From positions 430,405-494,404 of the forward strand of contig JANPYM010000003.1 in NCBI GenBank assembly GCA_025890175.1: 64,000 nucleotides of DNA. The letters run 5' to 3'. The notes beneath the pieces were generated by a model. The model saw nothing but the letters and a program-made list of their open reading frames with translations, was not told the origin of the DNA and did no database searches. Numbering within the stretch: position 1 is the first letter of the stretch; each line of letters opens with the position of its first letter. Both the position numbers and the translations under genes were made by a program. Below are positions 36,441 through 51,818 of the stretch, in pieces. The stretch is from Ciborinia camelliae. Lineage: Eukaryota > Ascomycota > Leotiomycetes > Helotiales > Sclerotiniaceae.

Positions 36441-39399
36441 CTTAATCGATTAGATCTATCTACATAAATATATACAAAAACTATACAATGAACCTATAAT
36501 TATATATAATATAAAACTAATAAAAAAACAAAAATAAAAAAATCTAAATTTTTTTTGATATATATCCGAATTGCTTTTATTATCCATTCGTTTTATTAAA
36601 CATTATATAATCCATAATATTTTAATTTTGAAAATAATTTTAATTAATAATTTTATAGTTTTATAATATATAACAAATTATTTTATCTATTTTATTATAT
36701 TTTTTTATAATTTAATAAATATTTATTTTTTTATTTCCTTTTTTTATTTATTTATTTATTTGTTTATTTATATATTTTCTTTTTCTTTATTTATATATTA
36801 TCCCTTATTTATTTATACATTTTATATCTTAATAATATTTTAGCAATACCTTTTTATCCCTAATTTATATTTTTTGTTTTTATTTATAATTATATTATTA
36901 TTAGGTAATTATTATTTAATAATATCAATTTAATAATATTTTATTTTTATTTTTGTTTATTTATATATATATTTTTTATATATTATTTTTTGAATTTTAT
37001 TTTTTTTTATTTTTATTTTTATTATTTTTATTTCAAAAATATTTTTCAAAAAAAAAGTTTATATTGTTAATGAATGTATTAACAAACTATTAAAAAGAAC
37101 TTACTTTTTAATTTAGCTTTTTTATAATTGCTATATATATTATTTTTATAATTTGAATATAAACTTAAATTGTATTTATATATATATATATAAAAAATAT
37201 TCTTATTATTATATTAATAAAAATTTATATTAAAATATATATTTTATTTATTTTTTCTTTTTTTTTTTGTTTTTGAATTAATTTATTATTTATAAATTTC
37301 TATTAAATATTTAAAATCTGTATATATTATTATTATAATTGTTAATGTATATAATGAAATTATTAATAATAATATTATTAATAATATTATTAATAATATT
37401 GCTTTATTGGATAAATAAGATTTTATTATTTTTGTAATAAAATATTAATTTACTTTTTATAAAAAACTTTTTATTAATTATAATAATTAAATCTGTTAGA
37501 ATATATAAATTGATTTTTACCCAATCCTAAAGGTTTTTTATATTTTTTACAAAATAATTATATTTGTTATAATTAAAGTAAATACAAAGTTGAAAAAAAA
37601 TACTAAAAACAATAAAATTATAAATCGTGTTTAATAAATAAAGGCTTTAAAATTGGTTACAAATTTTTTTAATATATTTATTAATATATATTATATTAAA
37701 ATAAATTATATTTCTTATTTTTTTTATTTTATTTTATTTTATTTTTTTTTTTTAAATATATTAAATTTTTATTAATTTTTTGTAATATGGATATAATATT
37801 CCAAAAAAGAAAATCGAGAAGGCAAAGATTGCAATTAAATTTTTCAACGATTTTTAGGTTAAAAAATACTTTCGTTTTTTAGTTTTTTTTTTAGATTTAG
37901 ATTTAATTGTTTTTTGGGCAAGATCTGTTATTTTAATGTTTTTATAGGGTTAGTTTTTGTATTATATATTATAGTTTAATTAAGTTAAACTTATATTATA
38001 TTAATATCTTTGTTTTGATTATCCATATTATTACAGTCTATAAGCTTTTTGCATTTTATATAAAATCTTTTTTTTTATATACTTTAGTTTTTTTAAATAA
38101 ATTCTTTTTTAATATATTTAGGTAATAAAATATTAAATAATTAATTATTTAATTTTTTTATTTATATTAATTATATTATAATTGTATCCTAAGGATTTTT
38201 TGATTTATCAAAAAATCTTTAAAGTTTATTTTTTTTTTATATATATTTAATATTATCAAATTTATATTTTTTAAAAGCTTATTATAAATTTTCAATTTTT
38301 CTTTAAATATTTTATAATTTAGTTTTAATAAAATTACTATTTTTTTATATATTATCCATCCCGTTCTTTAATTTTTTGTTCATTTTTTTATTTATTATTT
38401 TTTAAGATTTTTAATAATATTCTGTTAATATATTATATCCTTTTTTTTGGTATACTTTATTTTTTTAATATTATTATAAATCAATTATATATTTATTTAA
38501 TTTAATATTTACTTTGTTTTAAATATATTTAATATTTTTTTTGGTTTAATTAATCTTTTTTTTTTTTTTTACTTATTATTTTATTATATACCTTATAAAT
38601 TTTTATATTATATTTTTGGATTTATAATTTGTATTATATTATTTTTTAAAGTTTATTTAAATATAAATAAAATGATTTACAATATATTTTAATATAAAGA
38701 ATAAATATAAATATAATTTTATAAATCTTTAAAATTATTTGAAAATAATTATTTTATATTATTTATAATATTTAAATAATTTTATTTTTTGTATTTTAAG
38801 GATTCTTAAAGTAATAATAAATAATATTATTATTTTATATATTTGTTAATTTTATCGAAAACTTATTTTTTAAATAAAAAATATAATATATATTAATATT
38901 AATATTTGTTTTATTATTTTTTAATATATTCTTTTAAATATTTATTTTATTTAAACTTGAAATTTATTTTTAAATTTAAAATCTATATAAAAAATATAAA
39001 ATATATAATAATATTATCAAATATTATTGTTTATTTTATATTATATATTTTTTAATAATAGGTTAAATATAAAAATTAATATTTTTCAAAAACAAATTAT
39101 ATTTTATACTAGACTATTTATTTTAAATATAATCTATAAATTTTTTTAATATTCTATAATTCTTTTTAATCAATTAATTTCAAATTATAATATTAATATT
39201 ATTTACAAACTTTATTACATTTATTATTTATTTCGTTAATATATATATTTTAATTAATTTATTATTATAAAATAAAAATAATATTAAATTAATTAATAAT
39301 TTTTATAATATTTTATTAAATATTAATTATTATAAATTTATATAATTATTAATTATAATATTGTTTATTTTATTATTTAAAATTTTTTTTATAAATTTT
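36441..39399. other. A+T-rich, unassigned
   Basis: About 37,780-37,960 is slightly richer in G and C. I found no element ends or readable domains. Confidence 0.4.
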
Positions 39400-40440
39400 A
39401 TTATTTATATAAAAATACTTTTTATATATAAAATATATATTATTAAATATTTTTAATATATTTAAATTAAATATATTTATTATATATTTTGAAAACTAAT
39501 TTCAAATTATATAAATTTGTTTAATTAAAAGTTTTAATATTTTTAAAATATTATAACAAAATTATATTTTTATTTAATAATCCAAAAATATATATTTTTT
39601 TATTATTATTTTTAATAATTTTATTATTATTATTTTTTCAAAAAACTTTTCAAAAATATTTAAAAAAACTATTAATTTATATTTTTAAATTTTAATTTTA
39701 TTTTTATTAAATTTTAATAATATTATAATTTTTGTTTTTTTGAAATTTTTTAAATAATATTTTATTATTATATATATATTAAATAAATATGAATAATATC
39801 TTTTTATTATATTTAAAATCTTATTAAATCTAAAATTAATTATTTTAAAAAATTTTAAAATCTTATATTTTTTAAATTTTTTTATAATTATATAAATATT
39901 TATAATATCAAAAATTCATTTATTTTTTAAAAATATAAAATATATATTTTTATCTTATTCATATTTACTAATATTTATAAAATTTATTAAAAAAAATAAA
40001 ATCAAAAAATAATTTTTTAACATCTTCGTTTTCTGTTTTTTATTTATAATTATTTTATTTTTTATTCATAAATTCGAAAATTATAAATATATTTTAAACA
40101 AATAGTTTTTATTTTTTATTTATTTTTTTAAATTTTTTATTCTATTTTTTTTTATTATAATTAAAATATATAATTAAAAATATTTAATTATTTTATATTT
40201 TATAATTTTTTTTTTAATTTATATATTTTATTATATTTATATTAAATTTTTTAAATATTTATTTTAATAAATTTTTGTTATAAGAATTTTATTTTTTTTA
40301 TAAAAATATTATATTAAAATATTTAATATAATTTGAAATATATAAAATAATTTGATTTTTGTATATTATTTATATAAACTTTTTAAAAATAATATTAAAT
40401 ATTATTAATAAACAAATTTATTTCTTTTTTATTTTATAAT
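39400..40440. repeat. Decayed repeat 'X', copy 2
   Basis: Reverse complement of 30,537-31,190 and part of 21,675-22,590. The part from 39,855 on is repeated after the gap at 41,676. Confidence 0.65.
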
Positions 40441-41665
40441 TATTAAAATCATATCATTATACCATATTCACTATAATAATATAAATAATCAAGATCTACC
40501 CCACTATTTTAAATAACTTAGTTCCCTTTATTATACAATACTCTTTATCTATTTTATAATTTCTATATATAATTTTAATTTATTTATATAATATATATAC
40601 TATATATTCAATAAATTATAAAATCTATATAATTGCATTCTATTAACAATTATATTAAATACAAATATAATCTTCTTCAATCTTTTTTTTATTATTACAA
40701 AATAAAATAAAATAATTATATTTAAAAACAATATTAATTAAAATAAATTTAAAGATTCGATTTTTTTAATATTAATTTTTATTAAAATTATTAATATTAT
40801 AAAAAACATTAAAAAAAAATCAAATATTTTAAATAATAAAAATTTATTTAATAATTACAAAAAACATTACAATTATATTTTATTAATCTTAAATTTTAAT
40901 ATTAATAATATATATTATTTAACTTTAATATTTTTCATTTGAAATTTTAATATTATTAATATATAAAAAATATTAAAAAAAAATAATAATTTAATATATT
41001 TACAATTTATTACAAAAATCAAAAAATAATTTTATTATATCAAATTCGATTTTCAAATTTAATTATTTTATTAATTTTTCAAACAATTTTATTAGTTTTA
41101 ATAATAAATCTTTTTTAATATTCAAATTATTAATAACAAATTTTTTTTTAATAATTTTTAATTAAAATCTTTAAATTATTTAAATAACAATAAATTAAAA
41201 TATTTATTTTTAATTTCAATTTTTTTTTTTAAAATATTATAATTATTTTTATAATAATAAAAAAATCAATTATAACAATAATAACAAATATTATTAATAA
41301 TTAAAAATTATAATATAAATATAATAAAAAAAACAATATAATAAATTTTAAGATTACAATAATTATAATAATTTTAAATAAAATAATTAAAACAAAAATA
41401 ATAATAATTTCAAAAATAATATTAATAAAATTATTAAAAATTAATATTATTTTTATTTAAAAATAAAATATTATTAAAAAAATTATTATATCCTAATAAA
41501 AATTTAAAAAAATATTAAAAATAATAAAAAAAGTTTTATCAACAAAAAAAATAAAAATAAAAATAAAAATATTAAAATTAATTTTATTAATAATTAATAT
41601 AATAATATTATTTATTTTAATTTAATTATATATATAATTAATTTAATTAAATAAATATTTGATTT
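39855..41665. repeat. 1.81-kb segment duplicated across the gap, left copy
   Basis: Matches 41,676-43,487 essentially base for base; I noticed only a one-base A-run difference at about 40,445. It includes a copy of the Copia 5' LTR (40,441-40,613). The identity is far above that of any true repeat pair here, which points to unmerged contig ends. Confidence 0.95.
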
Positions 41666-41675
41666 NNNNNNNNNN
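41666..41675. other. Scaffold gap, 10 N
   Basis: Run of ten N between the two copies of the 1.81-kb segment. Confidence 1.
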
Positions 41676-43487
41676 TTAAAATCTTATATTTTTTAAATTT
41701 TTTTATAATTATATAAATATTTATAATATCAAAAATTCATTTATTTTTTAAAAATATAAAATATATATTTTTATCTTATTCATATTTACTAATATTTATA
41801 AAATTTATTAAAAAAAATAAAATCAAAAAATAATTTTTTAACATCTTCGTTTTCTGTTTTTTATTTATAATTATTTTATTTTTTATTCATAAATTCGAAA
41901 ATTATAAATATATTTTAAACAAATAGTTTTTATTTTTTATTTATTTTTTTAAATTTTTTATTCTATTTTTTTTTATTATAATTAAAATATATAATTAAAA
42001 ATATTTAATTATTTTATATTTTATAATTTTTTTTTTAATTTATATATTTTATTATATTTATATTAAATTTTTTAAATATTTATTTTAATAAATTTTTGTT
42101 ATAAGAATTTTATTTTTTTTATAAAAATATTATATTAAAATATTTAATATAATTTGAAATATATAAAATAATTTGATTTTTGTATATTATTTATATAAAC
42201 TTTTTAAAAATAATATTAAATATTATTAATAAACAAATTTATTTCTTTTTTATTTTATAATTATTAAAAATCATATCATTATACCATATTCACTATAATA
42301 ATATAAATAATCAAGATCTACCCCACTATTTTAAATAACTTAGTTCCCTTTATTATACAATACTCTTTATCTATTTTATAATTTCTATATATAATTTTAA
42401 TTTATTTATATAATATATATACTATATATTCAATAAATTATAAAATCTATATAATTGCATTCTATTAACAATTATATTAAATACAAATATAATCTTCTTC
42501 AATCTTTTTTTTATTATTACAAAATAAAATAAAATAATTATATTTAAAAACAATATTAATTAAAATAAATTTAAAGATTCGATTTTTTTAATATTAATTT
42601 TTATTAAAATTATTAATATTATAAAAAACATTAAAAAAAAATCAAATATTTTAAATAATAAAAATTTATTTAATAATTACAAAAAACATTACAATTATAT
42701 TTTATTAATCTTAAATTTTAATATTAATAATATATATTATTTAACTTTAATATTTTTCATTTGAAATTTTAATATTATTAATATATAAAAAATATTAAAA
42801 AAAAATAATAATTTAATATATTTACAATTTATTACAAAAATCAAAAAATAATTTTATTATATCAAATTCGATTTTCAAATTTAATTATTTTATTAATTTT
42901 TCAAACAATTTTATTAGTTTTAATAATAAATCTTTTTTAATATTCAAATTATTAATAACAAATTTTTTTTTAATAATTTTTAATTAAAATCTTTAAATTA
43001 TTTAAATAACAATAAATTAAAATATTTATTTTTAATTTCAATTTTTTTTTTTAAAATATTATAATTATTTTTATAATAATAAAAAAATCAATTATAACAA
43101 TAATAACAAATATTATTAATAATTAAAAATTATAATATAAATATAATAAAAAAAACAATATAATAAATTTTAAGATTACAATAATTATAATAATTTTAAA
43201 TAAAATAATTAAAACAAAAATAATAATAATTTCAAAAATAATATTAATAAAATTATTAAAAATTAATATTATTTTTATTTAAAAATAAAATATTATTAAA
43301 AAAATTATTATATCCTAATAAAAATTTAAAAAAATATTAAAAATAATAAAAAAAGTTTTATCAACAAAAAAAATAAAAATAAAAATAAAAATATTAAAAT
43401 TAATTTTATTAATAATTAATATAATAATATTATTTATTTTAATTTAATTATATATATAATTAATTTAATTAAATAAATATTTGATTT
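41676..43487. repeat. 1.81-kb segment duplicated across the gap, right copy
   Basis: See 39,855-41,665. The right copy is continuous with the Copia interior, so it is the one that belongs to the element at 42,262-47,007. Confidence 0.95.
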
Positions 43488-46400
43488 TAATATCTTTTAA
43501 TATTTTATTAAACAAATCAATAATTTAAAATATATTTAATATTAATTAATTTTTAAAAATATAAAAATTATTAATAACTTTTTTATTAAAAATATTATTT
43601 TTAAAAAAATTAAAATCAAAATAATATTATTATTTGATATATAATTTATATTTAAATTTAATTTTATTTAATTTATTTTTATTAATTTATTTATAAATTT
43701 TAATTATAAAATTATATTTAAAAACGATTTTGTATTATATTAAAAATTTAATTAACTATATTTTATTATCAAAAAATTAAAAAACTTATATATTCTTTAA
43801 TAATTTATTTTGATTATATATAATAAAAATATAAATTTAAATAAAATATTTACAAAATTTGTTTATAAATGTTTTAAATATTTAAATTATAATTAATTAA
43901 ATTAATTTAAAAAATATATAATTAATTTTAAATTTAATAATAAAATTAAAACAAAAAAATAAAAAACTTATAAATCCTATTTTATAAAACAAATAAAAAA
44001 ATATTTCAATAAATATATAATTATTTATATATTTATTAAGCTTTACCAAATTTATTATAATTTTTTTAAAATATAATTAATCTTTTTAATTAAAAACTAA
44101 TACTTTATTATTATTATTAATAATATAATTTAAATTAATTAAATTTGATATATTTTAAATAAAAAGATTATAATTATAATTTTAATATTAATAAATTTAT
44201 TTTAAATAATTAAAAAAAAATTTGATTTAAAAATTATAATTATATAAATTAATAATAAATAAAAAATTTGATATTTAATTTTAAAAAAAATTAAAAAAAA
44301 TTAAAAAAAATTAATTAATAATTTAAATCTTTTTTTTTTAAAAAATATTTTATAAATAATATTGTAAAAAAGAAAATCCAAAATATTAATATTAAATTTT
44401 AAAATTTATTATTTTAAATTAAATTAAAAACTAATTAATAAAAAATTATTATAAAATATATTATTTAATTAATAAATTAGTTTTTTATATATATATTTTC
44501 GTTTGATAATATTAATTTATTTTTATTTGTAATTATTTTTTTTCAAAATATATTATAACAAATTGCTTAATTTTTTAAAACTTTAAATTTTCGATTATAA
44601 AATATTTATTTAAAATTTTTAATATTTAAAAAAACTAATAAAAAAATTCAAATTAAAAATATTAAAAAAAAATTATATTTTTATAAAAATAAAAAAATAT
44701 TATATATATTTATTATTAAATTTATTTTCCAAAAAAATTATTAAAATTATAAATATTAATTTTAATAAATACAATTTTCTATTTAAAAATGTTTTAATCA
44801 AAAAACAATTTAATATAAATTTACAAATTTTTATATTTAATATAAATAAAAAAAAAGACTTATTATTTTAAATAAAAAATTTTTTGAAAAAGAAAAAAAC
44901 AAATAATATTATTTTTTTAATTATTTTACAAAATAAAAAAATTAATTAAAATCTGATTTTTATAAAAAAGAATTTAAAAAAAATTTTTAGTAATTAAATT
45001 ATTTAATAAATTAAAATTTTAAAAATAAATATTAATAATATTAAAAAACAAGTTTATATTAAAATATCAATTAAAATAATAAATTTTAAAAATATTATAT
45101 AAAAAAATGTTTTAATATAAATATTTGTTATTAAATCTAAATTAAAAAATCTATAAAAAAATAATATTTTTAAAATTCTTTAAACAATTTTAAAAAAAAT
45201 AAAATTAATAATTTCCAAATAAATTTTGAAAAACAAATTAAATTAATTTAAATAAATTATTAAAAAAAAGATATAATTTATAATCAAAAATTATTTTTAA
45301 TAAAAAAATATTGATTTTAAAAAAATATTTACAAAAATTAATAAATACTTTATATTATAAATTATACTTATAAAAATTATTATTAAAAATTTTAAAATTA
45401 ATAATATAAATATTAATACAATATTTTTAAATAGTAAATTAATAAATATTAAAATTCTAATAAAAATATTTCGATTTTTTAAAAAAATCTTTTTAAAAAT
45501 TATAAAAATATTAAAAAAAAATTCAAATATTTATTTTAAATTAAAAAAGTTTTTTTATAAATTAAAACAAATATCTCAAATATAATAATTTATTATTTAA
45601 AATTTTTTAAAAAATATCGAACTAATTTTATTATTTACAAATCCAAATCTTTTTATTAAAAAAAAATATTTCTTTTACTATATATTAACAATTTATTATT
45701 AATTAATAAATATACAATTATTAATTTTATTAAAAAAAAAATTAATATTAAATAAAAATATAAGAATTTTAAATCAATACAAATATTTTTTAACATCCAA
45801 ATTAAAAAAAGTTAAAAAACATTATACCCTAAAAATTTATAATTTAATTTATATCAAAAAAATATTAAAAAAATTTGAAATTTATTTTTTTAATATTAAA
45901 AAAACTTTTTTATCTTCCAATATAATAATATATAAAATTAATTTTAATAATTTATTTTTTAATAATAAAAAAAATCTTTATTTTTAAATAATAAACTTTT
46001 ATATCTATCTATTAAATACAATTTAACCAAATACTTTCTTCGTTATAAAATAATTTGCAAAAATAATATAATTAGTATTTAAAATATAATATTTTATATT
46101 TGCAAAACATTTACTTTAATATATTATAAAAACTTTTTCCCTTAAAATTTTATATTTTAATTATTTACAATAATCTTTTTTCAAATATATAGTCTATATT
46201 GATTTAATATAAAGCTTAGAGTAACATCAAAAATTTACATAAAAAGCTATAATTATACAATATAAAGAAACAATTATTTAATTATTAATTAAATAAAAAT
46301 CTATTTTTTAAAATATTATAAAAGCAAAAATAATTGTTGTAAACAAAAATATTAAAAAACTTATATAAATAAAAAAATTAATTATAAATTTAAAAAAATA

Positions 46401-47007
46401 TATAAAAATAAAACTATTCGTTTTAATATTATTTGTAAATAATAAAAACAATATTGATTAAATCAAAAAAAAATAAATTTTATAATAAAACTAAATATAT
46501 TAATATTAAATAATATTATATTAAAGATAATATAATGAATAGGAATAAATTTAAAATGTTTTAAATAATTAATATTAATTAAATTGTAAATATTTTAATT
46601 AAATAATTAATCTCGATTAATTTTTTTGTTTATTATATTAAAATAAACTTAAATATAAAAAAAAAAAAAATAATTATATTTGAAAAAAATCTAGATACTT
46701 TTGTATTATAATATAATTATATTATATAATATAAAATAATTAAATTTTATTAAAAAATAAATATTATAATTATTGATTATTATAAAAATTAATAAGATCT
46801 AGAATATAATTTAATAATTATTAATTATAGGGGGGATGTTGAAAATCATATTATTATATTATATTTATTATAATATAAATAACCAAGATTTACCCTACTA
46901 TCTAAAGTAATTTAATTTCCTTTATTATATAATATTTTTTATCTATTTTACAGTTCCTGTACATAGCTTTAGTCTATATATATAATACACATACTACATG
47001 TTCAATA
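42262..47007 (+). mobile_element. Ty1/Copia element, full length, RIP-degraded
   Basis: About 4.75 kb with LTRs at 42,262-42,435 (174 bp, TGTTGA changed to TATTAA) and 46,837-47,007 (171 bp). A TAGGGGGGA polypurine tract directly precedes the 3' LTR. At about 46,418-46,640 the plus strand reads FYNKTKYINIK then YYIKDNIM, the Copia RNase H box FHN.TKHI.I.YHYIRD with RIP substitutions. Flanking 5-mers are ATAAT and AAAAT, an imperfect match, so the target duplication is doubtful. The interior contains repeat Y (43,557-44,560), which may be part of the element or an older insertion. No intact frame. Confidence 0.78.
46837..47007 (+). mobile_element. 3' LTR of the Copia element
   Basis: Begins TGTTGAAAATCAT after the purine tract and ends CATGTTCAATA. 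It is homologous to the solo LTRs at 11,606, 22,591 and 36,126. Confidence 0.88.
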
Positions 47008-47196
47008 AAAATATTGAATTTTTTCATTTTTTTAAAATTTATATAATTTCTTTTCATTTTCCATTCTTTTTTCTTTTTTACTTTCTTTTTTTCATTTTTC
47101 ATTTTTGATTTTTTGATTTTTTAATTTTTTTTTTTCTCTTTTTAGTTTATTTTATTCTTTTTAATTCTTTTTAATTATTAATTAATTTTTTTCAAT
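47008..47196. other. Pyrimidine-rich low-complexity sequence
   Basis: T-rich with TTTTCATTTTC and TTTTCTTTTT words, leading into the microsatellite. Confidence 0.5.
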
Positions 47197-47509
47197 ATTT
47201 ATATTTATATTTATATTGATATTGATATTTATATTTATATTTATATTTATATTTATATTTATATTTATATTTATATTTATATTTATATTTATATTTATAT
47301 TTATATTTATATTTATATTTATATTTATATTTATATTTATATTTATATTTATATTTATATTTATATTTATATTTATATTTATATTTATATTTATATTTAT
47401 ATTTATATTTATATTTATATTTATATTTATATTTATATTTATATTTATATTTATATTTATATTTATATTTATATTTATATTTATATTTATATTGATATTT
47501 ATATTTATA
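47197..47509. repeat. (ATATTT)n microsatellite, left part
   Basis: About fifty 6-bp units with three TATTGA variants at the ends. It stops exactly at the Gypsy LTR at 47,510, and the array resumes at 54,238. Confidence 0.95.
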
Positions 47510-47783
47510 TGTGACGAAGTTACAGGGGTACGGGTCACGTGACTAGCACGTGACCTATGATCACGTGCCTGGTAGTGAATGCTCTTCATTCCTATAGTAT
47601 TAGGTTCTAGGCATAGTACTCGCTTAGTATTATGCACTAGGCATTAGCGCCAGTTCAGTATAGCTATTTAGATTTATATAAAGTTTAGTTATCCTACATC
47701 TTTTTCTAATATTAAAATCTAGATTTTTATTAATATAAATTTTAATTTTTAAATTATTAAATCCTTAAATTATTTTTGTAATA
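47510..47783 (+). mobile_element. 5' LTR of the Gypsy element
   Basis: Begins TGTGACGAAGTTACAGGGG. Its first 150 bp are well preserved and contain three CACGTG palindromes (GTCACGTGAC, GCACGTGACC, ATCACGTGCC). Confidence 0.92.
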
Positions 47784-50700
47784 TAATTTAGATTTTTAAT
47801 TATGCTTTTCAAAAAAATTAAAAAAAAAAAAAAATTAATTCTTTATTCAAAATTATCAAAAATTTTGTTTCGAAAAACTTTTATATTAATACATAATATT
47901 ATTAATAATCCCAATCAATTATAAATCTATTTCAATTTTTTTATTTTATATAATAAAACTAAATATTATATTTTATTTTTTTATTTTTTTAAATCAATTA
48001 TCTTTATATTTTTTTTTTATTTTTTTTTATTTTTTTTATTTTTTTTTTATTTTTTTTGTTATAATTAACAATATTAATAATGATGATTTCAAATATTATT
48101 ATTTTATTATTTTTGAAATAAATATTTCTAATTAATTCAATAATATTATATTTATTATTATTTAAAAATAATTAGATAAAATTTGATTTCAATTTATTAC
48201 AATTTTTAAATTTATAAAGATATTAAATTAAATAATTCGATTTTTATAGAAATATTGTATTTTTGTTTAAAATATCGAATATAAAATAGATTTTTAAAAA
48301 CAAATTTATTTAGATTTTTTTATGAAGTTCGATAATTATAAATAATATATTAACAATTTAATTATTATTATTAAAAAATTAAATATTAAAATTAATAAAA
48401 TTAAAAAAAACAATAATATTTTATAATCTTTTTTTAATATAATTAATTAATATAATTTTTTTTATATTTAAATTTTGTAATTGAAAAATAATTTTTGTTA
48501 TACTTTTGATAATTGTATTATAATTGAAAAATATTTTAATAATTTTTGAATTAATATATATTTTTAATAATTCGTTATTTTTAATATTATTATATATATT
48601 TTTAAATTATAAATTATTATTAATTTTGAAAAATTTTAAAATAAATCAATTTTGAATTAGTTTATTCAAAACTTTAATTTTTAATATAATAAAATATATA
48701 AAAAATTTAATATCGATTTTTATTTGTTTAATAATAACAAATATTATATTTAATACATTTTTAATTATATTATTAATAATATTTATAAACTTATTTTTTT
48801 TAATATTTAAAATAATAAATTTCTTATATCCAACACTATTTTTGTAACCTTCAATAAAATATACAGTAATAAATATAAATCAATTTATATCAAAACAAAT
48901 ATAATAAAACTTTTTTAAAATATTTAATTATTTATATTATTTTTTTTTGATTTCAAAAAATTTATATATTATTTTTATTATTTTGATAAAACTATACAAT
49001 ACAATTTATATATTAAATTAAACAAAAAATATTTTAATAAGATTTTCAATAAATTATTTTATAATTTTAATTTTATAATTATTAAACTTTATCAAATTAA
49101 TAAAAATATTTAGATTATTAAAATTATTTGTTTTATATAAAACTTTTTTTATATTTTATTTTTTTTGAAATTTGTAATTAATAATATTTTATTTAAAAAC
49201 CGATTTTTTTTGATTTTTATTATTAATATATTTGGAAATAATAATAAAGGTTTTAATAATTTTAAAAAAAAAAAGGTTTTTTTTATATTAAAAAAAAAAA
49301 CAAATTATTTATAATAATAAATTTTATTTTAAATATTTTTAATTTAATTATAAAATTATAAATTATTTATAAAAATTTTGGTTTTGATTTATTAAGAATT
49401 TTATAAGTTATATTGTAATTCTTAAAGTTTTCAAAATCTTTATTATTAATATTAAAATAAATCCAATTTCAATTATAATTTTTATTACAAATTCTATATC
49501 AAAAAATTAAAAATCTTTAAAAAAATTGTTTTAAAAATAATTTTATTTTTTAATTATATTTTGAATTTTCTTTTTATTATATAATATATTAATTTTTCTT
49601 TTTTTTTTTCTAATAATAATTACTTTTATAAAATTATAAACACTTTTTATACCTTTAACAAATTCTTTATTTCAAATTATATTTTTAAAAAAAATAAAAA
49701 ACATTTTCAAATATTAATTAATATATATACTTTAAACAATAATTTCATTAATTATAAAATTATACAATCCTTTTTATTTACCAAAAACATTAATATTTTG
49801 ATTTTTTTCAAACCGTTTTTCATTTACACTTTCAACAACTTTAACTTATTTTTTATTATTTATTATATCAAAATCAAAATAAAATTTGATTTTTATTAAC
49901 AACCCACTATATACTTTCTAATTATTAAAATATAACCCCAAAAATTTATTATCAATATTAATTAACTTATAACCCATAATTATATCCCTAATCCTATCAT
50001 TTATAAATTAAAATTTATTAATAATTATTACTTTTACAAATTTAATTTTATAATAAATATTCTAAATTTTATTATAATTATCGATTTTACAATTTCTTTT
50101 TATATTTCTATAAAAAATACTATTAATAATAACTTTTTATTTATTTTTAAAAACAAAAAAAACCAAATAATTTGTTTTTTTTAATAATAATTAATTTATT
50201 ATTTTTAAAAAATAAAATAAACTTTAATATTATTAAAATTGTTTATAACAAATTTGCAAAAAATTTTTAATTAAAAAATTAAATATCAAAAATTTATTTC
50301 AAAAAAAATTCAATTATATTAAATTTATTAAAACTTTATTTTAAAATAATATTTATTATATATTTTTTTTTGTAAATAATAATAATTACTTTTTTAATTA
50401 AATTTTCAAAAACAAGTTTATTTAAATTATTATAATTAATATTTATATTTTTTATATTTTTTATTATTATTATAATATTAAGATTTTTATAGTTTTTATA
50501 TAAAATATTATAAATTAATAAAGTAAAAATATAATAAAAGATTTTAATTCGAAAAACTTTTTATTTATTTATTTTTTTGATTACATTAATATATATTTTT
50601 TTTTATTATCAATATTTTGTTTTTTTATTAATTTGATTTCAATTATTATATAATTTTTAAAAAAAATAAAAAATCGAATTAGATTTTTTATTTTTATAAA

Positions 50701-51818
50701 ATATTATAAATCAAATTTGATAAAGTTTATTAATTCGTTTTTAAAAATTTTTTTAAAAATTTTATTATTACAAGTTTTGTTTTATATATAATTTTAATTA
50801 TATTTATTAAATAATTAAAAAAATATATATACTTTTGTTTTAATTATTAATAATTTAATATTATTTTTTAAAAAAATAAATATTTTTTTTTTTTGATTAA
50901 TAATATTATTTTTTTGATAATTAATAATAAATTTCTAATCCGTTTTAATATTTATTATATTTTTAATTATATTTATATAATTATTTCGAAAAATAAAAAT
51001 CTAATATTTCTTTTTAAATTTTATAAAAAATTAATTATTTTTCAATAATATATCAATAATATATTATTAAAATATTTTTTATATTATTTATATAAATAAT
51101 ATTTTCATTTTTAATTAAATTAAAAAGAAATATTAGATTTATATAATAAAATTTTTTAAATAATTGAAATATATTAGATTTTAAATTAATATTAAAAAAA
51201 ACAAGTTTAATATTTTATAAATCAAATTTTTTAAATTAATATTTTTTATTATTAAATTTTTTATTAATTTTAAAAAAATCAAAGTTATTCAGAATTGATT
51301 AATTTTTATATTTATTATTAAATTATAAAGTTTTTTAAAGTTTATTAATTATTATTATTACTTTATTTGAAACTTTTTAAAAATTATTTAATTATTAATT
51401 TTTTTTATTAAAAACAAATTTAAACAAAATTTTGTTTAAAATAAAATTATTTAATTTGTATTTCAAATATTAAAAAATTTGTTTATTTTGATTTTTGTTT
51501 TTATATATTTTAATTAAAACAAAAAATTCATTATTAAAATAAATTTCTTTAATTATATTTATAATAAATATTTATTTTAGAAAATTAATAATATTCTTTA
51601 TTTTATAGTTTTTTTTTTAAATATTTAATTTTTAATAAAAATTAATTATAAAATTTATAATAAAAAATTATTAATTATTATTAATATTTTTAAATATTAA
51701 TAATTCAAATTTAAGGAAATAAAAATTTTTATTTATATCCTAATTAATTATAAAGTTTTAAAATATTTTATAATTATAAAAAAGCTTAATTAATAATAAA
51801 CTTAATAAATATTAATAT

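Noticed and set aside
40441..40613. Separate solo Copia LTR
   Set aside because: It lies in the 1.81-kb segment duplicated across the gap and is most likely the same LTR as 42,262-42,435.
47182..47637. Long open frames on both strands across the ATATTT array
   Set aside because: They encode only Asn-Ile or Phe-Ile repeats; the 6-bp unit has no stop in those frames. Not genes.
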